Below, piece by piece: positions 13,072-24,473 of a stretch of DNA of 64,000 bases; within the stretch, counting starts at the first letter, position 1, and each line of letters opens with the position of its first letter. The position numbers and the translations under genes are program-made. The notes under the pieces were generated by a model, which ran no database searches, was not told the origin of the DNA, and worked only from the letters and a program-made list of their open reading frames with translations. Source of the DNA: Eudorina sp. 2006-703-Eu-15 (Eukaryota; Chlorophyta; Chlorophyceae; Chlamydomonadales; Volvocaceae). The DNA lies in the NCBI GenBank assembly GCA_003117195.1, contig BDSI01000032.1, positions 922,145 through 986,144 on the forward strand. Direction: 5' to 3'.

Positions 13072-13514
13072 AGCGCAAAAGTGCGGAGCCGTGTCTGTCG
13101 GGGCCGTGAGGGCCGCCTTGCCCGGCGGACTGAGGGCGACGGGTGCGGCCTGGCCAAGGCTTTCCTGATCGTGCGTTGGAACAGCGGCAGTGGAACTCAG
13201 TGCCCCGCCCGACAGGAGATGATTTCAATGAAGCTTCATTCCCAATGAAGTAAGCTTAATGGGGCGCGGCGTGATGGGCATGTCGTGTACTCGTGCGACG
13301 ACACTGTCGTACTGCGCTGTGCCAAATCATGCTCTGGATTTGCTCTTCTCCGAAGTCCGAACAGGCATGGCTGACGCGCGCACAGCCGCCCGACTGAAGC
13401 ACCGTAAGATATATGCCCCGCCGCCCACACCAGTTCCGACGACGGCGTCAGGGATGGCACTGCTGACGACCGAAATAATTGGGGCAGCTGTTTGGGTAAA
13501 TGGCGGCCCACACC

Positions 13515-13870
13515 CTACCGTATACCACAGGCTTGCAACCAGACGGGGTTCAGCCGCCAGTCGGCACAATCACGAACTTTGCTCAAGTAATCTGCCAGCT
13601 CATTCCACTCAACACGCGTGGCCTCACATGCCCCGCTGGCGACACCATCAATGGGTGGTTGGGTGCGCAGAGCCCACTTGGGTGCGCACGCCCGCATTCC
13701 CCTGGCCGCCAGCCAATTTCACCACCAAAGCGAGCTTTATGACTGTCGGCGCACAACTGTACTTGAAGGGGATCGGAGGCGACCCGTGTGCCACCACCGG
13801 TGTCAACGCTGTGCAAGGACTGCACATGCTATATTTGCTACCAGCATGAAGCAGCGGGACCCAGTACAAT
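13515..13870 (-). mobile_element. Possible retrotransposon RNase H/tether remnant
   Basis: A minus-strand frame at 13697–13515 includes EWNELADYLSKVRDCADW followed by RLNP. This resembles the 'N-x-x-AD-x-L-S … DDW-x-L-P' segment after RNase H in DIRS- and Ty3-like polyproteins. Neighbouring frames at 13583–13869 give short fragments in other phases, as expected of a decayed copy. No other domain or terminal repeat is visible. Confidence 0.3.
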
Positions 13871-14399
13871 CACACCTGACGAGACTACAGAACTCGCGAA
13901 GAAACTAACCCAACAGCGAGACGTTGCGCTGACGAGCATAGCACCCACAACCACTCGTACAACCGTATGATAACATACATCAGCCACTGCACCGGCCATA
14001 CGCCGGGAACGTCGGTTTCTCCTCTCCTAGTAGCTACGCTCATACACCACTAGTGCCGTACACCTATTGGTTCTGGAGCCCACACAGTAACCGGTACCGC
14101 TAGCAGCCCCCTCGCGCCAACCGCCCAGCTGCGTCTTTGCAGCAGCAGCGGCGGCAACAGCAGAGACATCCCGCCCCCACGGCCTGGGGTTCGCCACGTC
14201 CTTCGCGAACCCGTTCCGCCATGATCGGGTGGCCCCCCGTCCATACATGCTATGGCCCATCCAACGACCATCGTGCAAGCAGTACAAGCAGTACAAGCAA
14301 AAAAAAATACAAAACAAGGTAGCAGTACGGCAGCAGCACGGCGCCATTGCTGCTTTGGTTGCATCAAAATACCGGTATGATGCCAAGGCAACCTGGCCT

Positions 14400-17300
14400 T
14401 CACCTCCCCTGCCGCAGCAGCTCCGGCGGAAGCTCCAGCTGCCACCGATCCGATCCCGCGCCCTCCGCCCCAGCCGCCCCGCCCAACGCCGCCCTCGACC
14501 CCCAGATGCCGCACCCAGCGCTCCCGTCCTCGCCCTCACCGGCCCCGCAGCGGGCCCCCTCACGACCCTCCTCAACATCGCCATCACGCCTTCGGCCGCG
14601 TCCGCCGTCACGCCGCTCGCTGCGCCGCTCGCTGCGGCGCCGCCGCTGCCGCGCGCCTTCCCGACCCTCAGGCCCATCACCGCCGCTGCGGTGAGGCCTG
14701 GACCCCGCGGCCAGCGGACGCACCTCCCCGCCGTCATAACGGCCGCGATCCCGATCCCAATCACGGTCACGCCGGAACCTGTAGGGGGACCCGGCGGCGT
14801 TGTCCACATCGCCGAGCTGAGCGGGGGACTGAAAGCGCCGCTGCCGCCCACCGGCACGACCGCTGGCTCGGGTGGCCCCGCCCTCAGAGCTGCAGCCCCG
14901 GGACCGCTGGCGGCAGCGGCGGCGGCGGTGGTGTCGGTCAAGGTCCTGATGCTGGTGCCTGCCCTGGTACCTGTCGTCGCCGCTGCCGCCGCCGCCGTCG
15001 TCGTCTGGGTGATACCCGGTCCGATGGCGGACGTCATCCTTTGAGTGATCGTCTCGAGGGACACAGAGACCCTGGGCCCCCGCCTCCCCACCCCGATCCC
15101 GGCTTCGACCCCTCATCAGCTGCCGCCGCCCCCGCCGCGGACTGCGGCTGCGCGTCATGCTCGCCCGCCTGCCAGTGCCGTTATACTGCACTGCATACGT
15201 CTCACTTGTCCGCCTGCCCCTGCTGTTGCTCCTGCTCCTGCCTGAACGACGGCGGCGGCGGTGTGCAAGCCGTCGCTCACTCCCATCCACCGACCTATCG
15301 TCCTCGCCCCTGCCGCCGCCCCGGGGCTCGCCGAGTCTCCTCTCGTCACATCCGGGTTGAGCTGCGGCGCTGGGCAGCGCAGACATGCCCGTTCCAGGAA
15401 GGGCCTCAGCGCAGGGGACCCCGGGCACCAAGCGGTGTGCAGCAGCCGGCGCCGCTGCTGCCGCCGTCGCGGCGGCCGCGGCTGCGGCGGCTCCAGGAGG
15501 GGCCAGGACACAGTTGCTTGCCAGCCCCACATCGGCTCTTGGCTCCGCAGGCGCCGCGGCGGCACACTCACCGTGTAGGGCCGGTAAGCCGAGACCAAGC
15601 GCTACTGGTACTGCTGGTGCTGCTGGTGCTGCTGCCGGCGGCTCCGTCGACGGCCATCCAGCGCCAGCCGTTGCTGCGGACGGCTGCGGCTGCGGCAGAG
15701 GCGGAGGCGCCGGTGCTGCGCTGCGCGCTGCGAGGTGCAGCAGCCCCGGCACACCCGCGGGCAACTCGTCCCACCGGCGGCGCTTCTTCGCGGGCCGGGA
15801 CTGGGTCTCCGGCGGTGCCGCCAGGTTCGCCAGGTGGTGTAACGCCTGCGCGTCGTCTCCAGCGACAGGCCTGCCGCTGCTGCTCTGGACGCCGCGGCTC
15901 GGGGCGGCGCTCCCAGCGCCCGCATGTGCCTGTACCCGCAGCGAACGGTTCGACCCCGCAGCGGCCCTGGGTCGTCCATGCGCCTCCTCCCCATTTCCAT
16001 CGCCCCTGACGGTAGCAACACCCCTGCGACCACGCACCCCGCCGCCTCCGCCACCGCCGCTGTCACTGCTGCTGCTGCTGCTGCTGTCGCTGTCCAGCGT
16101 CAAATCCACCACATCATCCGCCGCGTCGCCAGTAAATGCCCCCGCAGTATGCCGCTGGCGCAACTGCAGTTCAGAGCCACGCTGCTGGTGCTGGTGGCGT
16201 CCGAGGAGCTCACGCTGTTGGGACCGGGGCTGTTGCGGCGGCTGATGTAGCTGCACCTCATCGACCCCCACATGTGCAGCAGCAGTGGCAGCAGTAGCAC
16301 CAGCAGCAGCCGTCACCGCCGCCACCGCGGTCGCCCCTCGGCGCCCTGGCCACACGCCACCACTACCACCAGCTCGTGACCCGGGCAGCTGTGCGGCAGC
16401 GGAGGGCCCCGCCGCCAGCGCCAGGGGAGCCCCGGTCAAGCGGGGCCACCGCTGATGTGGCGGCCGCGCGGGCCGCACCCCGTCGGCATCCGCGGCTCCG
16501 ACGGCGGCTGCAGTGATGTGATCGCCAGCGCTGCCGCAGCCGCCAGCGCTGCCGCCGATGACGCCGCCGCTGTCGTGTCTGTACTGCACACGGGCGTCGT
16601 ACGCTTGCGTGGTCAGGCCCGACATCGCGAAATGCCTGTCGGGGACAGCAGGGGGAGATCGATTCGTCGTTCGCGCTTCACCAAGGACTTGCCCTTCCCC
16701 TGAAGGAGAGGAAAACAGCTTGACAGGAAGCAGAAACTAGTCGATAGTTGCCAAGCGGCCGAATTCGCAATCACGGCCGGAAGTGTCTCTGTGGCTATGG
16801 CGTGCGCACGTCCGGCGGCAGCGGCGGCCCCGCCGTGTAGGATGTATCTCCTCAGCTCCCAACCCCACACACACATGCACACGTGAGCAATCCGAGCAGT
16901 TTGCTTTTCGATGTTTTCTTCAGTCCAAGTCTCCTCCCAAAACGCACCGGAGCTCGTGCCAGAAATGCGCCGAGCGCTCCTGGAGGAAGGGGCGCAGCGA
17001 CTCCAGGGGGCCCTGCAGCCCCGCCCCGCCGCCTCCTGCAGAGCTGCTGCTCAACCCCCCGCCAGTAGCTCCCCGCGCCGCTGCTGCTCCGCTGCCCGGC
17101 CGCTGCTCCCCCACCCAGTCGCGCTCCAACCCAAAGTGATCCACCAGCCCCAACACCATCGCCCGCAGCAGCGACAGATCCTACGAATGTCAATGACGTG
17201 TGCGGGTGCGGGTGCAGATAAGGGGCCGGGTACGGGTACAGATACGGCGGCAGTCACGGGGCGTCGAGCAAGTGTGGGAGAGGGTGCCAGTCCGGTGCGT

Positions 17301-19961
17301 GGGGAGGTGAGGGGTCGTATGCAAATCTGACCGCTCGCCCTCGGCGCGAGGGGCCCACAGCAGCCCCAACAGCCCCGAGCAGGTCGCTTGACCGCAGAGG
17401 GCGCTGTTTCTCCCGGGCCGGCAAGACCCATCGGGAGCCACAGACAGGCGCCTTCGGTGCCACCCCTCCTCCTGTCCAGGGCTCCTATTACCGCTTTGAT
17501 CCTCCGCTGTTATAGCACGAAGGGTACACATTATAGCACGAAGGCTACACAATACTAAACGATTTACGTAAGGATTTAAGAACATTATGATGAATATATT
17601 AACCTATCCCTGCGCACAGTAGTTAATTCTGCTGTGGCCGGGGCAGTGCCGGCCTGAGACAAGAGGCTTAGCCTATTATCGATTACGGTACAACATCCGC
17701 CCTCACCCCCGCCGCCCCCACGAGCGCTTGCAGCTCCCGAGTCACCCAGGCCTCCAAATGCTGCCGCCGTTCCGCCGCCCGACTGACGGCCGCCGCCAGG
17801 GCGGAGGCTGTAGCCGCACCCCCCGCCGCCGCCGGGCCACTGGCCCCGCCGCGACCAGCGCCGCGGCTGCTGCCCGCCGCCGGCCCATTGCGCACCCCGA
17901 CCGCCCAGAGATCCAGGTCGTACATGCGCCGCCGCGCCGCCACCGCGGCAGCACGTTCGTCCAGCGCCTCTGCTCCAACCCCGTCGCGCTGCACGGCGGG
18001 TGCCGCGCCACCGCCAACGCCGTACGATCCCGCCGGCCCGCCCGACGCCGGCGCCGGCGCGCGGGGGAACAAGCCAGCCGGCGGCGGTAATGCAGAGTAC
18101 GACGTGGCCGCCTCGACCGCTGAGCCCCACCTGTCGCTCGCCCCGCCTCCGCCGCCCCCTCCTAGCGTGGCCGCGGAGGTCGCCGCCAGTCGCTGCTGTA
18201 GCCGGAAGAAGTACGGACGCGGCTGCCGCTGCGCCACCTGACCGGGGGGCTGCTGCTGCGGCTGCTGCTGGCTGCGACCCGCCGCATCCGCTCGCCCGCC
18301 AGCAGCGCCGCCGGCGCTGCTGCTGTCCGTGGCGCGTCGGAAGCGGGGTCCGGCGGCCGCTCGCCTGTCGCCCCCGCCCTCATACGCGTCATCTGCGCAA
18401 AGGAGGGAAACCAGCCGGCCAGCAGCCCGATCCTGACAACGTCCCTCGGCTCACTGGGCCCCGGCCGCGCAGCGGCTGCCGCTGCTGCTGCCCCTGCCCT
18501 GCTGCTGCCCCTGCGCTCTCTCCCGCGTCAGCGCGAGCCTCTGCGCTCCGCCCGGTTGAATTGCTCCGTACTCCGTACAAGCAAGCAATTGCTCCGTACA
18601 AGCCATTCCATGCTATCCACTGGACGCCCAGCCCGCCCGAACCCCCAGTCCCGAGCTTGCCTCTTGCTGAAGTCCCGACCCCGCGCATTTGCGCTGCCGC
18701 CCTCCTGCACCCCAACCGCCCTGTGGCCCCCAAGTCGCTTGACCACCCCCCCTGCGCCTAAACCCCGGCGTCCAGCTACACCACGGGGACACCGGACCAC
18801 ACCCAGACCACATCCAGGACCACAAGGCGACAACAATGCGACACGACCCACCACTCTCCGCGAGGCGGTCCGCGATGCGGTGCAGCTGCCGGAGCAAGTC
18901 CTCCGTATCGCCGCCGCGGGACAGCTGCAGCCGCCGCAGCTCCCCAGCCGTGCCACCCACCCGTGCGTCATGGCCACGCTGCTGCTGATGATGATGAGGA
19001 TGCTGGTCGTCGCCGCGCCCCCGGTCGGCATCGCCGCCGCCTCCCGCCGTGTCGTAGTGCGGGTGGTGGTGGTGGTGATGGTGGTGGTAGTGCTCATGCG
19101 CGTGATGGTGGTGGTGGTGCAGGTAGTAATCGCTGTAGTTGTGCGGGTAAGCGTGTACAGGCGAGGGCGGCACCTGAATTTCGTTGAAGCTCGAGTCGTC
19201 CCGGATCTGGGTGATGTAGCTGCGGATACGGCGCTGCGCGGGATAGGGGGCGGGTGGGTGAGGTGGGAGGGTGCAACAGAGTTGAGGGGAAGGGGGACCG
19301 GTCTAGGGGGAGGAGGGGGAGGAGGAGAGGGCTGCGCATGGAGGGGGGCAGCAGGCAACCTCAGGGCTTTGGGCACGGCGACGTCATGCCGGGCCAAACC
19401 CCGTGCTGGAGTCTGCGGATTGGGGCCGATGACTTTGCAGCCATGTTTGGTATCCCGCGACTAGACCGGCACCACATTTTGTTCGTGTGCGGGTTGCTCG
19501 TTATAGCAGCAGGGGCGAGCCCTTCAGCGTCTAAACCCTGGATACGGTACATAGTCGCCCGAAGATGCACATTTACGTAAGCCAAGCTATGCTTCCAGCT
19601 GCATGGCATCAGCCCTACCTTACACAACGGGCAGAACCGTTTGAATTTCAGCCATTCCGCCAAGCACCCGCGACAAAACGTGTGCATGCACCCCGTGATA
19701 GCCTTCTCCAAGGGATCTAGGATGTCGGTCAGACCTGCAACAGGGGCACCCGGGTGGTACAGGCTTCAGTATTTGCTCTAACAAATGGATGACGTTGTCA
19801 GGTTGCAAAGAGTGACCTCTGTCTGAGGGCTCACATATTGGACAGCTCGGTAAGGGCTCAAAGGTTTCTTTCGGTGTGCCTTCGCCTTCCGCGCTCGATG
19901 AGCTCAGCTCGACGACCTCAAGCTGATTTCCAGGTCGTGGATTACAAGCATCCAAAGACAT
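14400..19961 (-). CDS. TOPORS-like RING E3 ligase with SUMO-interacting motifs
   Basis: Six phase-consistent exons (19961–19817, 19734–19619, 19233–18852, 18392–17692, 17180–16948, 16635–14400) give 1270 aa. A C3HC4 RING spans about residues 40–86: CPIC, C64-x-H66, C69, C72, CPLC83–86. After it come a TOPORS-type segment (RRIRSYITQIRDDSSFNEI), a His-rich run (126–147), the RMYDLDLWAVGV and HLEAWVTRELQALVG motifs, and the domain ending HFWHELR joined to TQAYDARVQY. The C-terminal 740 aa are low-complexity with an RS-rich block (SRSPRRGRR). Two SUMO-interacting-type motifs are present: LEVVEL (14–19) and VVDLTLDSD (~701–709, nt 16086–16112). TOPORS proteins are nuclear ligases for ubiquitin and SUMO; these motifs suggest recognition of SUMOylated targets. 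Some linker splice sites are less certain than those in the RING. Confidence 0.85.
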
Positions 19962-20699
19962 GCTTGTTTTAGGATGAGTAAATCATGTTCAAATCAATTG
20001 CAGAGTTATGCAATTTACAAGCTGCAACATGAAAATGTAACGTTTTACGTCTTCTTCTTCTTTGATCAGTTACCTTCCTATACAAAGACAGAAGCAGTCA
20101 TCATCATTCATATGCTAAGCTACATGAGCGTTGTTGAGAAATCCTCATGAAGAAACGTTGCCGCACCAAGGCTGCCGTACAACCCCGTCCAGTTGCTGCA
20201 CTCAAGCCCTTTCGCAGCTGGGCTCCTGGGCATTCTGTCAGCAAAATGCTTGCAGTGACTTTCAGATGTTGTTAGACGTCCAGAGATGTGAAGCTCCGAA
20301 ACCCAAACCACCTGTGAGGCTTGCACGCATTGGCCCATGCTATGGGCATGCGCGTTGACGCGCCGCGTACAAAGCCACGGATTTCAGGTGCCCATCGGGA
20401 GCACGGGGTAGCATATGCTGAGTAGACGGCATTCTGCTCAGCTCACGTATTGACAGTTGTGGGCGCATTTTGATGCACCGCGCCTCGACAACCCACACAC
20501 AGCCGACAACTCCGCGCCGCCAGCCTCCTCCTACATACCTGTCTCTGCATGTCGACCTCAACCCTACCAAACCCTCCCACGCACCCAACCATCTCCCCGC
20601 CGCCCTCCCCACATGGCCCGCGGGCAGCCAACTCTGTCCACTTCCTACTTCCACTTCCCACTTCCGCTTCCCGCTTCCGTTTCCCGCTCTCTCTGCCAC

Positions 20700-20772
20700 C
20701 ATCCATCCATCCATCCATCCATCCATCCGTCCGTCCGCCTGTCCATGCATCCGTCCGTCCGTCCGTCCAGCG
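20700..20772. repeat. CATC/CGTC tetranucleotide microsatellite
   Basis: A run of CATC units passes into GTCC units. It lies just beyond the stop codon of the inositol monophosphatase gene, so it is probably in its 3' untranslated region. Confidence 0.85.
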
Positions 20773-20796
20773 CTCTAGACGCCCCCGCCGCTCCCC

Positions 20797-23700
20797 TCAC
20801 CCGTCCAGCTGTGCGCCGCTCCGCACCCGGTAGCCCTGGGGCACACACCATGGGGACAAGCTGGCGCCATTCTCCAACATGGCCGAAGTCTGGGGCTCCG
20901 TCACCGCCAGAACCTGTAGCGGGCCCGGAACGCGGTGAGGAAAGTGGGAGAGGCGAGGGAGGGCAGTGAGGTTAGATAGGTAAGTGAGGAACGTCGGGGA
21001 CAGGGGGGTTGGTGTCCGCCCAGCACCAGTCGTGAGTCCTGCCCTCCATCCCACCGGCGATACTGCCGGCTGTTCTGGTGGTGGGGTATTTGGGTTACGG
21101 CTTACGGGTGCTGTCGTACCTTTTCGTACAGGGCGTCGTTGGTTGCGAGGAGGGAGCGGTCAAAGACGCTGTACGCCAGGCCGTCGCCCGTGGTGGCCCG
21201 ACCGCCGGCCTCCTCAAGGATGATCAGCCCGGCGGCCACATCCCACGGCTTGAGGTTGTACTGCCAGTAGGCGTCGATGGAGCCTGAGGGGCGGCGGGGA
21301 GGTCAGGAGGGCGGGGGGTGAACGTAGAAGAAACATACCACCGGACGGACGAAACACGCGGAATCAAGCCCAGTTGCACGAGACGATCTGCAGCTTGGTG
21401 GGCGCCGCCATGACGGAATCAAACACAGGCGCCACTGTCCCCCACCATCAGTATCCCTCGGCTGCATGGCCCCTGCTACCGCCCTATGTAGGATAAGTCC
21501 GCCAGCGGGTGGCGCCCCTGGAGCATAATGAGCAGGCTGAACACCTCCGCCACCACGTACGCTTGAGCACGGCCCAGAGCCCGAAAGTAACCCGTGGGTC
21601 TGCTCACCCATGGCGAGGTGGCACAGGTTGGCAGCCGCCGCCCCGGACATGCGCACCCCGCGGCACTTCTCCGTGAACTGGCGGTGCAGCTGCGTCAGCT
21701 GGGGCCAGATGTCGTCATAGTAGGCCAGCTCGGTGGCCTGGGGTCGTGGGATCAGAAGGAGGCGCGCGGAGGCGACGGGGTCGGGGTCAGGGTCGGGCGG
21801 GCAGTCCTGTTGCGGGCAGTCCCCGTGGCGGGCAGTCCCCGGCCCATCCCGATTGGTGTGCTCACCACCACAGCGTCCCGCAGCTCCTTGACCCGGCTGA
21901 CGAAGATCTGATGGCCATCCAGGAAGGCCCCCAGATTGCGCCCCGCGGTGAAGGTGCGCGAGGTCCACTGCAGCGGCCCGCCCGCCGCCGGGAGGAACTC
22001 CACCACGCAGCCCGCCACGGGGGTGGCGTGCCGCAGCACCCCCACCGACACGCAAAAGGACGGGTAGCCGTGCGCGAAGTTGACGGTGCCGTCCAGCGGA
22101 TCCACGCACCTACATGCTCGGCGTGTGGCGCCGCACGTGATGCGACGTGGTTAGCGAGAAACCCGCTCGACCCGGTGGTGTGGTATGGTGTGATGTGATG
22201 TGGTATGTTCGGGGTTGATAGGAAACGGCCCAAACACGCCCAGCCCGGCGATCCCGGTTGGTTCAGTGTGTCGCGGGGTGTGACGCGCGGTGTGGAGAGG
22301 TGGAGAGGGGTGCCGGAAAGCGAAAGGAATCTGGTCGGTGACGCCGGTCACGGAGGGTGACAGAGGGTTAATGAAGATGAAGGAGTGCTCTCCGACGGCC
22401 GGGAAGGGACCCGAGCAACGTTCTCGCCCCCCCAGCTCCACAGGCCCTGACTCCGCGCCGGCGCGCCGTTGCGTCCCTGGCTGGCCCCCACACCCCACGC
22501 ACGACCCGCTAATATCTCTTCAGTCCAGGAGCTGCGGAGTTCTGTGTACCGGGGTCGGTGGCCGCAGTGCGCTGGTCGGCTGACGCCGCGGGGCTCCCGG
22601 CCGGCCTCTTTCCCCGACGCCCCAGCCCTGCCACCCTCCTGCCCCAGCACCCACCACAGGTAGTCGCTCTTGACGTCCCCCAGCACTCCGCCCTCCTCCC
22701 CCAACACCGCGTGCCCGGGGAAGGCCTCGCGGATGGCCGCCACCACCGCCTCCTCGCTGGCCTTGTCAGTCTCGGTTACTGGCGGGACGGGCGACGGGCG
22801 GGGCGAGGTTCGGAGTGCGCCAAGGCGTGGGCGTTGGGGGCTTGTAGGGATGAGGGGTGTGACGGCAAGCGGGATTGCATGATGTGCCAGTGAGGAGGAT
22901 AGCACGGGGGAAATTTATCAATAAGGCGAGGCAAGTTGAGGTTTTGTGAAGCTACGTGATGTGACAACAGCCAGACAGACATGGCAGCAGCAGCGTCAGG
23001 GTTGGGCCCCGGTGGAAAGCGAACCCCGGGGGCTGCGGCGGACCCCCGCGCCGGTGGGCATGCTCGCGGGCACGACATAAGCGAGTACGGAAGCGCGGTG
23101 CGGACGTCGGGTGAGACCTCCAGAGGGCCCTGTGTGCGTGGTTGGGGTGACCCCGCTGAAACGGCACGCACGAAAGCTCTCCACCAACGCCGGTGGCGAA
23201 CCGCGTGGCTCATCCCATACTGGCTCATCCCACACTGGCGACCCCGCACCCCGCCGCGGTTTGCGCCTATGCCACAGCTCTCGCCTCGCAGAAACGAGAC
23301 CCCGAATCCCCGCGCCGAAACCAAGCAACCATTGCCGTACCGATGTCCGTGCCCTCCTTCCGCGAGATGGCTTTGGGCTTATCCAGGGCCGCCATCACGA
23401 TCTGGGTTGAGGGGGGACCCAAGTGGAGCGGGGCGCAGAGATGGGGAGAACGAGAAGGGAGGGCAGACAGGCGGGTTGGTGGGCCGGCCAGGCAGGCCCA
23501 GAGGAAGGCGACGTTCGGGACTTACGTGCCGGGCATGGCCCCACATTGCGGCCGGGTTGAGCTACCTTCGGCACCAGGACGGTTGATCTCCCTGACCCAT
23601 CATGACAAGCGGCTCATCAGGACAGATCAAGACGAGTACACAGTCGGTCACGGGCGGCAGTTGCTTGCAACCTGCCGATTGCCAGAGCCCCTGCTCCTGC

Positions 23701-24473
23701 CCCTGCCAGCGACACACGCTCGTTGCGTTCCGTGGGTGTCCTTCCGTGTGTTATGCATGGGTGAATAGGTGCGTAAGGTGCGCTGGGAGGGCGCGTTCGG
23801 AGGCTGCCCAATACGGGCCGCACCCCACTGACTCCCCAGTGTGTGGTTGGTGGGGAGGCGCCCGACTGTGTCATCAATGATCCACTGGGGTCGCATGAAA
23901 ACCGCTTCATTGGGCATTCGCCCGTGGGGCACCTGTGGCCAGCAGCCCCCTCCAAACCCCGCCTCCCCGCCTCCCTTGCACAGCTTGGCCTGGGCCTCCC
24001 TGACCCGGCCTGGGGCCGCGGGGTGCATCTGGACCCAGCGCCTGCCCGTTCTGAATCCGCTGTCAGTAATCGACAGCAGTACGTCCGAGGCAACCCGATA
24101 CTGGACCATTGCCCCCTGCTCTTACGGTCACAGCTGCTCGCTAGTACCAAGGTGGAGTACGGATGTGTTGGGCAAGCGCGGGCCAAGGGACCGTTCGCCT
24201 GGGCCCGTGCCAGCACGCCTACAGCCCCCACGGGCCCCCTCCCCCGCGGATCAGACCGGGCCAGTGGACCCCGCCCCGCAGTCGCCGCACCTTGGCGCCC
24301 TGCTGCGCTGCCTTCTCCGCAACAGCCAGCAACTGATCCGCCGGTACCTTGGCAGCTCGCACAACCAAGCAGGCCCGGCTGCGCGCAGCTATGGCTGCGG
24401 CAGGCAGCTTTCGCCGGCCGGCGCATCTGCAAGGCGTTGCTTGCGAGCTGCTTGGCAGGATTGTACGCTGCAT
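20797..24473 (-). CDS. IMPL1: Chloroplast inositol monophosphatase, IMPL1 type
   Basis: Seven exons (24473–24291, 23401–23341, 22778–22655, 22109–21866, 21737–21608, 21283–21120, 20913–20797) join with continuous phase to 1023 nt, 340 aa plus stop. The first ~40 residues are rich in Ser/Arg/Ala without acid, like a plastid transit peptide. Family metal-site motifs are all present: GHAVLGEEGG, DPLDGTVNFAHGYP (split at the exon 3/4 junction) and PWDVAAGLIILEEAGG. The C-terminus LSPWCVPQGYRVRSG fits plant IMPL1. The expected reaction is Mg-dependent removal of phosphate from myo-inositol monophosphates, and probably L-galactose 1-phosphate, in the plastid. No residue needed for catalysis appears lost. 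All introns are GT–AG. Confidence 0.92.

Noticed and set aside
13259..13849. A 196-aa plus-strand frame
   Set aside because: It has no motif and overlaps a minus-strand retroelement-like remnant; its length is expected by chance at this GC content.
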